NCBI RefSeq assembly: GCF_003672135.1
Contig: NC_039507.1
Coordinates: 4,789,624-4,853,623 of the forward strand
Length of the DNA: 64,000 nucleotides
Source: Ooceraea biroi
Lineage: Eukaryota; Arthropoda; Insecta; Hymenoptera; Formicidae
Direction of reading: 5' to 3'
In this document: positions 1-12,046 of the stretch, piece after piece
Numbering within the stretch: the stretch's first letter is position 1
Layout: each line of letters starts with the position of its first letter
The notes under the pieces: generated by a model
Told to the model about the DNA's origin: nothing
The model's database searches: none
The model's input: only the letters and a program-made list of their open reading frames with translations
Program-made: the position numbers and the translations under genes

Positions 1-186
1 GAATATATACACAGTTATTTTCTACAACAATCAATTAACAATTAGTACAATAATACATTTGAATAAGAAACCAAAATTAAAAATTTTACTGGCTGAAAAT
101 AACCGTAGCAAATCAAGAAGCATCTCAACTCAATGTACCAAGCTCACAAAGGTCTGACGACTAATGACCGAACTCGAGACAAACAA

Positions 187-1146
187 CTACTTATTTTTCA
201 GGATGGTATCATAAATAGCTGGTAGGTTATCAGTGTCTTTCTGTAGGTTTATAGAATCAACATGCCTCTTGATATAGAACATTTCGGCAATCTCGTGTTT
301 TCTTCTATGGCACTCATGATGTAAAATTTTTATGTTCTGCCAATCGAATTCGTGGTTATTATCTATTCTATGTTTACTGACTACAGAAAGACAGCTCACA
401 TGCTTTGAGATGTCAGATTTATGTTCCTTCACGCGGGTCTCAAGATGTCGCTTAGTCTGACCTATATAACAGGCAGCACAGTTTAAACAATCGATCTTAT
501 AGACAACATCGGTATGCTGATTATTAGTTAAGATATCTTTTCCTAGTTTAATAACTGTATCGAGTTTCTTAGGCACTGTATAAACGCAATGAACATTAAC
601 ACGCTTCAAAATTCTTGCTAAATCGTCACTCAATCCTTTGACGTAAGGAATCATTACACAGTTATTGTCCATAGGCTTGTCAATATTGCTGTGAACATTA
701 TTGTCGCGAAACTTAATTGCTCTCAGTCGACGATTAATGTGTCTTTTGACAAAATGCGAAGGATACGAGTTGTTCAGTAAAATTGTACGTATCGTTTCAA
801 CGTTTGAAACATGGAATCTGGTATCCGATAACAAAATAGCCCGGTCAACCAACCCAGACACGACACTAACTTTGTGTTTTAACGGATGGTTTGAAAGGTA
901 GTTAATATATCGTCCAGAAAAGGTGGGTTTGCGGTACCAATTAGTAATCAATTTGTTATTATCCCTGATAACAGTAATGTCCAAAAAGTTTATAGAACAA
1001 TTATTTTCCATTTCAACAGTGAACTGTAGTCTCGGATGGTAACTGTTGAACAAATCAAGTACATTTTGGATCCTATCCCTCGGTACAATAGCAAATACAT
1101 CGTCAACATATCTATAAAACGTTTCTAAATTGAAGTCAAGTAACAT
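187..1146 (-). pseudogene. PLE RT C-terminus plus GIY-YIG endonuclease fragment
   Basis: This is an open frame of 319 residues on the minus strand. RT motif C (YRYVDD) is at residues 11-16 and is followed by the PLE thumb region. The GIY-YIG endonuclease starts at about residue 214, with VYKIDC at 215-220, CYIGQT at 226-231, a conserved-type Arg at 238 and Glu residues at 285/288 in the position expected for the metal-binding Glu. The paired Cys residues at 220, 223 and 226 match the Cys-rich insertion typical of PLE endonucleases. In the family this enzyme nicks target DNA to prime reverse transcription. The first ATG is only the first Met after the frameshift, not a natural start: the preceding frame ends in a stop a few bases further on. 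The long intact frame suggests a fairly recent insertion. Confidence 0.85.
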
Positions 1147-1315
1147 AATAGTCAGATTCCAAATCGTCTAAAACCATATCAGCAAGGATTGGGGACAAAG
1201 GCGAACCCATAGGACTTCCAAAGATCTGCTCGTAGAAACAACCATCAAATCCAAAACTCGTGGAACTTAAAACCAAGTCAACAGCAAATAAAAACTGATC
1301 CAAGTTAAAATTGCA
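187..1315 (-). mobile_element. Penelope-like retroelement, 5'-truncated and frameshifted remnant
   Basis: The minus strand carries the 3' part of a Penelope-like element (PLE): the end of a reverse transcriptase followed by a GIY-YIG endonuclease. This domain order is specific to endonuclease-bearing PLEs of the Penelope/Poseidon kind. The upstream piece (about 1140-1314, read on the minus strand) contains the RT motif GSPMGSPLSPILAD. The downstream piece (1146-187) contains YRYVDD and the endonuclease. The two pieces are in different frames and meet at about 1146-1150, so the copy cannot make one protein. Homology fades upstream of about 1315, so most of the RT is missing; 5' truncation is usual for PLE copies. 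The 186 bases towards the window start may be its 3' untranslated end and could not be delimited. No target-site duplication was identified. Confidence 0.88.
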
Positions 1316-2679
1316 AGAATAAAATGCAAGAATGAAATGCCATGCTAGGACATAATGTCAGTCCCTAGGGACCGACGTCTCCCAAACGGAAAAGTCAGTC
1401 CCGGTCCTCAGAAACCGACGCCGCACCCAACGTGTTAATATAGAAACGGAAATTAAAGCTGTTCTATAAGTTTTGTAGGAAGAAGATTACAGATTGCTTA
1501 AGTCAGTTTCAAGGTTTAAAAGCGCGAAAAGCTTTTAAATTCTTTCCATTTCCCCGAATTTTAGACCGAGTTTAGAATGTCTGAAAAAGGCGGGTTTAGA
1601 ATAAGAAATATTTATAATCTTTTTTTTCTGTTCTGTTTACTTTCCAAATTGTAGAGAAAGAACTCATCAGGTTACTTCTGCAACTTTTTAAATTGAGAGT
1701 TTCATTTTGCAGATACGCACAGGTGCCAATTACGGATGATGTGTGCGTCTCCGTTGTGGAATTTGAAAAGTGCAGTGTAAAGACGTCGATTTAGAATCTC
1801 CATAAATCATATGATACGCAGCGAAGTGGTATCTTTACAGCCCACTTGAGGAGACCATCGTCATCAACGTTTGAGCGGATTAACTTAATCACCAGAGAAT
1901 TCATCTACCTGCGGTCTCCGAAAGTCGACACGGTGGTACCATACATTAAATCTCGGCGATCGACGTAATTGTCGGTGTGTATTTCTTCAGTGACGCGAAT
2001 GTCCATCGAGCGACGAGTCAGACGAGAAGTCGCCGAACGCGAAATGTAAACGCGTGTAACCAGCGCCATTTTCGGTAGCAAATCGTATCGTTTAAGTACC
2101 ATGCGTTGCAATGAAAGTGGATTAGCATTACGTGCACATTGTCATGCTGAAAAACGTATGATCGTACATTGGGTTTTTCGACACTTAAGCGATCGAGGCT
2201 GGCTCAATGGTTCGCTGATTTTACCTTAATCTGTGTTTACGAAGTTTGCTATCTTACTCGCCTTTTGTGCCATAAAAATAATCTTGGAACTCTCTTCTTT
2301 ATAAGATGCTTCCCGTTATGCACGCAATTTCAGTAAGGTCAATCATTTTCGTGGTTGCAGAAAATATAAATGCGTAGAAATGGCACTTAAACGATAAGGC
2401 GTTATTAATTCTCCAATAAATCACTTTATTATTATTTATTATTATTTTTATTATTATTTTAGAATTACTAAAAATAAAAAGAATACATTATTTAATCTAC
2501 TCAGTTTTGTTAAGAACTTGTATTTCCAAAAGGGCTCGGTAATAATCCTCGCGCCGTACTTCGCAAATCTGAACACGATAATCCGATCGAAAGCGTGCAA
2601 GTGTATTCACTAGAGCAGAAGCTAAAGAAAGGACGTGGCTCCGATTGCGGGGTAAAATCCGCTAAGCGGTAAAAAGTTG

Positions 2680-3007
2680 ATTAGAAAGCGGCATCTTAGG
2701 CATCCAATTCCGGAGTTTAGCGAGCTCGTCTAAATCCCGAAATCCCGATACGGGGAAGAGTCTCGCGGAACATCAACCACAAAAGAAGACAAAACCGGAC
2801 GACTACCTTGGTACGAGGACCAAGGACACGGCGGAACCGGGTGGCGTAGACGGCCACCCATACCGATCCATCCACGGTCCGGGTTATATTCCCACGTACG
2901 GCGCCCCGGGCAGCAAGTTCTGGCAAATCTTCCAGAGACCCAAATTAAAGCCGTTCGCTGCCTCCTACGAACTGTTCGTGGCCGGTCCACCGATGCTGCA
3001 TAATTAA
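2680..3007 (+). CDS. possible terminal exon or gene remnant, unknown product
   Basis: The plus-strand frame between a TGA near 2677 and the TAA at 3005-3007 is open for about 109 codons without a usable ATG; the only Met is four codons before the stop. Its second half reads like a real protein, with a Gly/Pro/Tyr-rich stretch (HGPGYIPTYGAPGSKFW) followed by basic and aromatic residues. About 70% of codons there end in G or C, above the local background. Without a start it would have to be the last exon of a spliced gene or a decayed fragment. AG acceptors exist upstream (near 2700 and 2717), but none has a strong polypyrimidine tract. I do not recognise the family. The minus strand is also open here, so chance is a real alternative. 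Confidence 0.25.
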
Positions 3008-6000
3008 AGGAACATCATGTAATTGGAACTCGGAGCTGCCTTTGTTCATTCTTCCCTTCTCGTTACGCGCGGAATCAGCGGACGCGCGTGCATTTCAGCA
3101 CCGAGGTACACGAATTGAAATAGAATTAGATGCTCAAGGTGAGATAAAAGCGGCATCGCTTGAAGGGTGGATCGAAATGGCGGGAGTTTACAGGCTAGAT
3201 CAGAGTTCTGAGGTATCGTCTGATTTCGCCGTCCCTTTGTCGAGCATAGAGCCTGTTGACTTGTGACTCTACGAGGTAGACGCGGTCATGGGGTGCTCCA
3301 GCGATCAAAAAGGAGCGCGTATGCCAGCGAGAACATTCGACAAATCATAAAACATAAAATATATCGTTCGGAGACCGTTGTGTTAGAAATCTGTTTGGTC
3401 GCGGACCGCTGGAGAGAATTGTCGAGGAATTCGTGTCCGTTCGAGGGGGTTAATACTGGCCGAAAGCGGCAGAAAACGATGAGCGACCGCGGCTGTAGCG
3501 GAAAAGGATCACCTACTAATATTTTTATTGGCCGTAAAAATCGCGTTGTAACCGAGCATCGGCCGCGCCGCGCCGTGAAACGGGATTGAAGATGGAAATA
3601 CTGCCGATCGTTATCCGTGACAAAGAAGATCGCTGAGAAATCGATAATCCCCTTATCGGAGCAACGCAAGCTTGCAAGCTGTTGAGTGTCGACTGGCTAT
3701 TCGTTATGCGGTTTATTGTTATTTTGTAGATATGCCATATGTGAGTAATCGATCGCATTTTAATTCGAGTTTTGAAATCACTTTGCCCGAAAAATCTTGA
3801 GATTAAGACCGTAGGATTCCGTTTGACACGATTTCTACAGAGATGCGGAGCGTTAGTGCCTTATTTAATCGAAGGATGAAGTTTTATTTGCCAAACACAG
3901 ATCTCTGGCAAATTTCTCGCGCGCTTTGTTCGCGATAAATAGAAATACGTATTACGCAGAGAAAGTTTTCTAGTGTACTTAAACATTTTATTGAATCTAT
4001 CTTAACATTGCGTGGATTTTTGCCGGCGGCGTTTAATCGCCGAACTAAATACGTCTGATGAAACTGATGACTGGTCGCGTTGGTTGGCACGTTTGATTAC
4101 ATATACGCATTACACGTTACACGCGTCGTCAACGCCAGTCGTTGAGCAACCGAACACATTGAATTCACGTATTAGTATGTAAATTATGCAGATCCATGAG
4201 TCCTGCATTAATCTTCGACGCATTCCTCGGGGGATTTGTCCTGTTTCGTTTGTTTTTGTTACACTTACATAACGAAGCGGAGAATATCGCTTCCTCGTCC
4301 ATGCGCGTTCTACCTCACCTCAAGTTTTACACAATCGCACACATACTAGATTATTAAATCCGTCTCGAGTTATTTAAATATTATCATTTTTATAACATTG
4401 AGATCTTTATTATTTAATATCCGCATAGAAATTTTTGACGAAATACTGGCTTCATAAAAAATTGAATCTCTTTGTACTAATAAACTTCTGGATCAAGACG
4501 AATGTTCCTTCGACGGGAAAGTTGAGAGCGAAAATTTTCAATGTGAGATGAAGTAATATCCGACTTCAGGAAACGATTTTTGTCCACGTATTTTGTTCAA
4601 GCGAGACCTAGATTCAAACGAAACACTACCAAGGAAATCTCGGGCATACTTTCCGTAAAGTCCACAACACCGCGGAAGGTAACGAGCGGAATGAGCACAA
4701 TAAGTACTTACTTAGTGATCACTTTTCGTGGAAGCGAGTCGGCAAGGACTATCAGCATCGCGAGTCTCTCTCTGTCTCTCTTTTTCTCTCATCTCTCTTT
4801 CTCAGCGAGGAAACGATCGCCCATAAAAGTTCTAGGCACAACGCTGGCCTTTCCCACGATTTATTTGGGTACTTGAACTGGCTGCCCCGTCGCGGAGAAG
4901 AGTTATACACATTGTGCGATCTCTCCCGGCCGCGCCGGTCCGCGACGATCTTCTTTTATGAAATTTTAAATCATTCGATTCGGGAATCGCGCACTATTTA
5001 TTACCCATTCGTACGCGCGACCTGTCCTACGAAGGATCGCGCCCAACTCTGCGAACTCCGCCCGCACAAACCGATGTAAAATATCGTCCACGGTTAGGAC
5101 GCGGCGAGACATTTACATGCATTCAACACAATTTATTGTATTATCGTGAAATTTAATTTATACGTCTCGCACGATGACGCACTACCGGACGACAATCCGA
5201 TTGCAAGTGCTTTTGTAATCAGAAGCAGCGCAGCGCCTTTGCATTTTATCCTTCTTTATAGGCCAATCTACGGATCTACGGATCCATCGATCGTTTGTTA
5301 AATATTAATGCGCATGTGGGCTGGACATGCGTACTTTTCTCTTTTGGCTATTTCAGACTCAATATTTAAACCTGAGTTACGAAACTATCGCACTCTCTGC
5401 TATTCTATCATATTTGCTATTTTAAAAAATTAAAACAATATTAATAACATATTTAAAAATTTAAAGAACGTAGAAACCTTCGTTATCGATCAAGTTAGCC
5501 GGTAGTTTCAGTAGTCGTCGAGGTGGAGACTCTTTCTTAAGGAGTTACTCCGCAACATGTCATAATTTCGAAAAGAAAATTATGCATCTAGTTGTAATCA
5601 ATTAGTATCAAACAATTGAGTATATTAACATAAAGCACCAATTATAATGTGGAAACAGATTTTATAAACCTTTTCGCCTTTAATGATATTTTATAAATGA
5701 ATCAAATGCACGTGTAACAAACTACAACGGAATTAGATTAGCTTGATCTAATCGAACCCAAATATTTTGAAAATTTTATAATTTAGAATTAATAAATAAA
5801 TAAAACACGCATAAACATATCGCGCCTGAGCAGTGCAACCAGATACTCGGGACTGTTAATTGGAGAACAAGTTTTAGGAGTCACCAACAATTCGCGGAAC
5901 TGTCTATTAGGAAAAAATTCTCCACATCTAAACAGCTATAGATGTTTTATTTTACATTAAGGTGATAAAGTTTTGCATACACCAACGATTTAGGTAAATA

Positions 6001-6294
6001 TTATTTTCTAAGAGACACTGTGGAACAATTCATTAAATCTATCTATCAAAAATGTTTAAATTTTACATTACATTTTTGCGTTATTTTCTACAATTGAAAT
6101 TCTTTGACTATATAATCGTACAAAATGCTTAATATTTTTTTAAGTGTTTTTCCTACGATATTAGACGTGCATGAGGGTAACCATCGAAATTTCTCACCGG
6201 TCGCTGTAAATCTGATTGATCGTGTCGGACGTCTTGGGAAAGTATGCCTTATCTGTGTTCTTATTTGGTGTCCAGTGTGTGCTCCGAATGCAAA

Positions 6295-6318
6295 GCCGCC
6301 GCCGCCGCCGCCGCCGCC
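6295..6318. repeat. (CCG)n microsatellite
   Basis: A run of about eight CCG/GCC units. It creates poly-Pro or poly-Arg tracts in chance open frames. Confidence 0.9.
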
Positions 6319-9300
6319 ATGCTGTTATCGCCGCATAAGCATCTCCCGCGGGTCGGTTTGTTTTATACGCAATTACTTGATGAGTCATTTCCGTAATTGG
6401 GGCATATTTTTCCGGAATTTATTGACGACGGGGCCTAGCAGCCGGCGAGATTAGCATAAACCGAGGATGACTTACTCGGCCTGTCAACTGGCGACGTTTT
6501 AACGAGCGTAAACTCGCTCGGCTTTATTTATCGTACGTGTTATCAGTCTTTTCTACCTTGCATTTCGCCCTGCGCTCCCACAAGCCTTTGTAGCCAGAAG
6601 AAAACACGGCGGCGCCTCCGTTTGACATTTGATCGTGTCTTCAACCGGCCGGTGACTTTACACGGCAATTTTCATATTTATATATGTGTATATTAAACCT
6701 CGATTACAATATGCCTAATTTTTACAAATTGCGCGAGATATTTTTTCTCGCGGAAAAACACAAATATTGCTTGAAAAATTATTGCAATCACAGATAAAGG
6801 TGAAGAAGCTCATGCGCGGTATATTTTACTACATATTCTCAATATTAAGAAATTTCCAAATTAACTATACAAATACTTATAAATAGTTATAAAACTATAA
6901 TAATGGTAATATGCTTTTAATGGTCGCGTTTTTGCGATCATTGAGGTAAACGTTAACAATCCATTAGCGATGACAGGATACAGCAGATACTTATTAGGAA
7001 AAAATGAATGCAATAAAGGGAGAACTTTTTTCTTGATCCATCCGAGAAGATTTCAACCGTGGGAGTTTCGAGTCGTTCGTAACAACGATCGGTACTTAAG
7101 CGTAGCACCTTTCCTTTAGCAAAAGTGCTCATCGAATTCGGAGAGATAAATATTCATGTCCCGAAGTCGTTTTCCGTTCGTCTTTTGCGGGGCGTGCATT
7201 AGCAAATGGTCGATCTAGCCTCAGGTCGGCCGATATAAACGGGACACATGAACGCCCAAATGCGTACAAGGTCGTTATCTTAACGCGGCACTACTAAAAA
7301 CGGGAAGAAGCGGCGAGCAAGAAAAGGGAGACCGTGGAGGCAAGGAAGAGGGAAAAAAAGAAGAGAAAAAGAGAGAGGCAAATAAGAGGGACCGCGAGGT
7401 TGTCCCAAGTGGCGTTGGAAAGACGAGGACTTGAGGATTGAGTTGTCCCAAGGTGCCGGATGAATCCTCCGCGAGCTCCTCGGGTAGGTTAGGTATGTTA
7501 ACAAGTTAGGCGATACTAAGATAAGAATCCTCCGCGATCCTTTGTGGCCTCCACGGTAACGCGACACCAGAACAACCCAGACCAAAACCAGACCGCCGCG
7601 CCGGCGGTTTCGCCCTCTTCCATCTTCGTTCTCCCACCTCGTACGGATTACTCTTGATCTTCTCCCTTTGCTCCGCCGGCAATCTTCGAAGGGCAGAACG
7701 AGCTGTAGGGAGCTCAATGAACACGAGGCTGGTAGCCGTAGGCGAGCGCTATTCCTCTCATTCATCCCACCGAGACTGTGATCCGCAAAATCTGACCTCC
7801 GCTTTTTCGCCACGCCGCGGCTTTCTCACGTCGGAGCTTTATCCCCACTTTGATTACCGCCACCTAAATGCGATATCGCTGTTACGATGATTCCAGATAG
7901 GCGCCTTCAACGATGTTAATAAGAGCGATCGTCGCGAACTACTTTCCATGCAAGAAGTGCTTCTTATCGCTATTATTTATTACTTAATTAAAAGAAAAGA
8001 CATAAGAGAAATCCTTTTTCGCTTCCGCTCTTGCACCATGCAACGATCGCACGTCTGATTGCTTGAGCTCTCGCTGCCTGGTATCATATTTCACTACTCA
8101 TTGATTTTTACAAGTTTGCAATTCAAACTCGTGTAACACCACTTGAACATCAAGTGTTTGAGGGCGTGAATGAGAAGGTGTGAAGTTTCTCTGTCAATGA
8201 TGCGAAGATTTATGTGTTAAATGTGTCCACAAAGGCCTTTTAGTTCATATGATTCGTAAAACGAGCCTGCCTTTAGAATTTTGCTCATCCCTATAAATTA
8301 TGTTGCCACACGCCCACTCTAGTTCCTCTCATTCATCTGTCATCTCTCTCCTTCATAATACTTCACGCTTTCAACCAGTGTTAGTCAACTTTATTGACTA
8401 GTTGTTACGTGGGCAGAAATACATGGTATCCTTAACGTCATTAATCAATTTCAAGATTTTGTGTCATATGTAACAAAAATGTTAATTAAATCATATTTAA
8501 CAATCCTTCGCGTTAATTTCATGTACGAATAATTTTAATAAAATTATTACATGATATCATTTATAATAATAATAATAATTTTATTTTTAAACAAGTATAT
8601 CTGTAAAAAGAAGTTTTTATGAAGCAAAATAATAAAGCAATGCATAAATTAAGTATATCGATATGCTGATAGAATATTATTATAGAGTAACATAGCTCAC
8701 AAAATATAATTTTTCATTCCTCATTAAAGTTGACAAACGATTAATTTTGCCATGACAGTGTCACTCATGCATTCTTCGATTCACGGTCTTAGTGGGAAGG
8801 AGAAAGAAAAACGCGGCCTTATAGACCACCTTCGGTCTAACATGAAACGTAAGCGTGAGGATGGATTTACGAGGCTTGTAGAGGAAGTGGACCCTCATTG
8901 GCATAGCGTAAGCAAACGGCGTTATATAGCGGTAAGTAAGCGCCGGGGTGATTTCTCTATTAGCTTTGGGCAGAACCCCATGGGGTCGAGTCCCGAGGCC
9001 TTCTTTTACCTTTTGCTTGACGGCCACCTTGAAGCTTTGTGGGTAGCCACTTTCTAGAGCCGACAACATCATGATTTTACCAGCTATTTTTCCTTCCCTT
9101 TCTCGAGGATGATCAGATATCAAATCTGGTTGAAATCCGTGCCGGTTAAAACGCTTGCTTTTATAATAATATATAAAAACGAATAGAAAGCTGGGAGTCG
9201 AATGGTTTGCTTTTGTTACCGTAAATGCTTGTTTATGTCTGTTTCGTGCAGCACGCTCGAACGATCCGCTGAAAACACCGAAGAAGGGTGGGAAACCGAA

Positions 9301-11050
9301 GGAGGCACCCTCGCGGGAGAACGACATAGCTTCACGTCCCGCCCTTAACATATCCTACCGACGAGAGAGCGTGTGGGATTTTTGGGTTTAAACCGGATCG
9401 AGATTATGAGGTCGATATCGTTCACGGCCGCGATGGAACGCGGCCTACACTTCGGGGGTTAACTGGTTTTGACAGTCACCGGACTTATCGCGCTTTTATG
9501 CATACCGCTCCGTCATCATTCCTCTTGCTTTCTCAAGCACTCCTCTGTTAAAACGTCCGAATGATACTGCGCAGTTCGCTCACGATCAGTTTCTACGTCG
9601 AGAATTAAGTAAACGCATTCTTTGATTTTTTTTCGCAAAGAACGTGTGTGTAAAAGCCATGAATTTTAATGTCAAAAAGATGAACCAACAAACGCGTGGA
9701 GATAAAATTGGAGATTAAATTATTACAACTGTCTACTTAAAGAAAGATAGGCAGAGAAGAAGATCGCAGAAGACAGAAACAGAGTGGGGAGCGCAGGAGA
9801 GATCAATCGGGATGCCGTTGCATCCCTGCGGCCTATGAAAGAAGCCTAGTTCCGTTTGTTTGTGCTCGTGTGTCTGCTCGTGTTTCACGAGGTTTTGGGT
9901 GTGTGTCCTCCGCAGGTCCGACAACTCAATAGCCACACACACAACACCGGGAACAAGGCATTCTCGAGACCTCGATATCGTCGTGTTTGGTCCGGACGAT
10001 GAGTTCCCGGGGCTACTCAGGTAGGCCCCAACAAAACGAGGATAGTCTCTGTCTTCGTCGTCGGCCTTCTCTTTTTGGTACATGGTCTCTCGGTCTCACC
10101 CGAGAGTTAGAATCTTCTGTCCGACACCCCCTAGCCTTATTGTTAGTGCCAGTCGACATTCTCACGCTAATTGGCCGGCAGCGCCCTCCCTGTAATTTCA
10201 TTAAGGGGTCTCGTGCCCGAGTTTAAGGCCCCGCCAACGCGTCCACCTCGCTCTCGCTTCTCTTTCTTCTTTCCATCAAACCAAATATTTGCCAGGTTTG
10301 ATAGCTTTACAGAGTCGGACAGAGTCGCAAACCGGAGAATTGGAAGCCAGTATATACTTCAAAGAGATTCGTATCCCTATGGGATTCGTATGGCGCCAAT
10401 CTTAATTCTTCCAAGTTAGAAATCCATTGAGAGAAATTCCACGTCAGTCGCTTGTGCTCATACATAACGGGATTATCCGTTGAGTGATACGACATCCGTC
10501 TTTAGCTGAAAAACAACGATCTCGTGCGGCATTGCTTTGATATGAATAGTTGATGATGTCATTGTACTTTTGATTCTACTAGGTAGAAGTAAGTCTAACA
10601 AGGTAAGGTACCTATCAAGAAAAGAGTTTCTTCCTCTTTTTCGACTCTTCGTGAGATCAAAAAGCACGCCGATGGGTAATTATTTAGTTTAACGGAGCAA
10701 CCTCGGATGACCTTGACCTTGACATATATTATAGAGGTCACCTTCTTGAGTGACCTTCAAAAGATTTTAGCCGTCGCTCATTGTTTATTAAAAAGTTATT
10801 AACAAAAGAAGTTTAATGATTTTGCACGAATTTTCAACTGTCCACGCGAAGCAAGGACTTGAGTTTGACATATATTACAAAAGTCACCTTCCCGAATAAC
10901 CCGCACTAGGTTTCACCCGTCGCTCGTTGTTTGTTAAAAAGTTATTAACAAAAAAGTTTAATGAATAGAGCATAATTTTACGATATCATATACGTTTACG
11001 AAAGAGTATATTTGATGCAATTTTACCTTTAAATCAGAAATAGGGTTGGG

Positions 11051-11325
11051 TTAGGTTATATTTTCCGAAACTGGAGCCCCGGACACATATACGCTCGTTT
11101 TTCAGCCCGCTTCGCGGGAGGGCGGGGGGAAGGGCAAAGCCCCTCCCCCCGCCGGGGCCAGTGTAACAGATTTCACGGTGCAGATTTTGATCACCTGGTA
11201 CACGCCACGGATCCCGGCGGGGGAGAGGGGCAAAGCCCCTCCCCCCCGCCCTCTCGCGAAACGGGCTGAAAAACGAGCGTATATGTGTCCGGGGCTCCAG
11301 TTTCGGAAAATATAATCTAACCTAA
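11051..11325. repeat. nested GC-rich inverted repeat flanked by TTAGG-type motifs
   Basis: The left arm runs from GGTTAGGTTATATTTTCCG through a C/G-rich segment to about 11155. The right arm (11213-11325) is its inverse and ends in TAACCTAACC. The arms are nearly identical over about 100 bp, including a 15-base palindrome AGGGGCAAAGCCCCT. Long runs of G and C in the arms could form a very stable stem. The better match of these arms compared with the outer arms fits a later insertion inside an older element. Confidence 0.75.
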
Positions 11326-11362
11326 CCTAACCAGGTTAGATTAGATTAGGTTAGGTTAAATC
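11318..11362. repeat. head-to-head CCTAA/TTAGG tracts
   Basis: Three CCTAA-type units run directly into TTAGATTAGATTAGGTTAGG units in opposite orientation. TTAGG is the telomere repeat of most insects including ants and bees. Such short interstitial tracts are common in ant genomes, so they need not mark an old chromosome fusion. Confidence 0.6.
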
Positions 11363-11659
11363 ACTTTCCTTCCTTCGTTCATATTCGTCGTTTATGTCTT
11401 TCAATATTCAAAATAACTACTATATTTTCGATAATTCTTTTGTTAATAACTCTTTAATAAACAATGAGCGACGGCTAAAACCTTTTGAAGGTCACTCAGG
11501 AGGGTGACCGTGACAACATATGTCAAGGTCAAGGTCATTCGAGGTTGCTCCGTTAATCTAAATAATTACCCAGATTATCTTCCCAAGGACACCTTCCTCC
11601 CTTACTAACGTAGTTCTTATTCTCTGTAGATTTTTTCCTTTTTCCTTTTCAAATTCAAG

Positions 11660-11785
11660 ATAAGCGATTATCTTTTACCTCCAAGAAATCGCTTTTTTTT
11701 AATCGCTTCTTTTCTGTTCGATTTTATCAGTAGATCGATCCTAGTTATCCCAATTCAAGATCGATTCAAAAATCAATTTTTTTAA
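11660..11785 (-). mobile_element. partial hAT-like MITE copy, inverted
   Basis: This segment matches the reverse complement of the element at 11878-12046 along most of its length, through the shared core TAGATCGATCCTA and ATCCCAATTCAAGATCGATT. It lacks the outermost terminal repeats and is more diverged. Confidence 0.6.
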
Positions 11786-11877
11786 GAAAAGAAAGATTAA
11801 GAACTAAGAACGGACTATGAATACTGCCCTATAAGCATACACCAATCAGGTTCATGAATTTTCCAACAGTTGCAAAT

Positions 11878-12046
11878 TAGTGATGGGCGATTTTTTTAGA
11901 AAAAATCAATTTTCGAATCGATCTTGAATTGGGATAATTAGGATCGATCTACTAAAATCGAACAGAAAAGTATCGATTTTAAAAAATCGATTTTTGGAGG
12001 TAAAAGATCAATTTTTAAAAAATCGAATCAAGATCGCCCATTACTA
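11878..12046 (+). mobile_element. hAT-like MITE with TAGTGATGGGCGAT termini
   Basis: The 169 bp element begins TAGTGATGGGCGAT and ends ATCGCCCATTACTA, a 14 bp terminal inverted repeat with one mismatch. The terminal pattern with GTGATGGGC is typical of hAT superfamily elements. The interior is AT-rich with many ATCGATTTT motifs and has no coding capacity. An identical 8 bp target duplication is not visible (TTGCAAAT on the left, ATAACTAC on the right), so the copy is old or its ends are eroded. Confidence 0.65.

Larger units (their letters stand above)
1316..10673. other. 9.4 kb with no confidently supported gene
   Basis: The stretch holds AT-rich tracts (for example around 5400-6130), a short CCG repeat and a TTAGG-like motif near 7486-7495. 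Its open frames overlap on both strands in GC-rich patches, which is what chance produces. One start-less frame at 2680-3007 looks more protein-like than the rest and is listed separately. I see no tRNA, no rRNA and no transposase motif. Confidence 0.5.
10674..11571. mobile_element. 0.9 kb foldback element with nested inverted repeats
   Basis: The sequence starting GGGTAATTATTTAG at 10674 is repeated in inverse orientation and ends at 11571. The arms are about 137-140 bp (10674-10810 and about 11436-11571) and clearly similar (roughly 85-90% by eye). A second, diverged direct copy of the arm's inner part lies at about 10851-10968. In the middle sits another inverted repeat (11051-11155 against 11213-11325) with G/C-rich stems. 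No coding frame is present, so this would be a non-autonomous DNA transposon or foldback element. The flanks (GAT before the left end, AGAT after the right end) do not give a clean target-site duplication, so I cannot assign a superfamily. Confidence 0.7.

Noticed and set aside
7280..7813. 177-codon minus frame with overlapping frames at 7506-7724 and 7654-7890
   Set aside because: Purine/pyrimidine-biased, low-complexity composition (Arg- and Ser-rich), no domain and several frames open at once.
8761..9351. 196-codon minus-strand open frame, and an opposite plus frame at 8752-9057 followed by a GTAAGT donor
   Set aside because: About one frame of this length is expected by chance in 64 kb at this GC content. 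No domain, signal peptide or linkable exon was seen, and both strands are open together.
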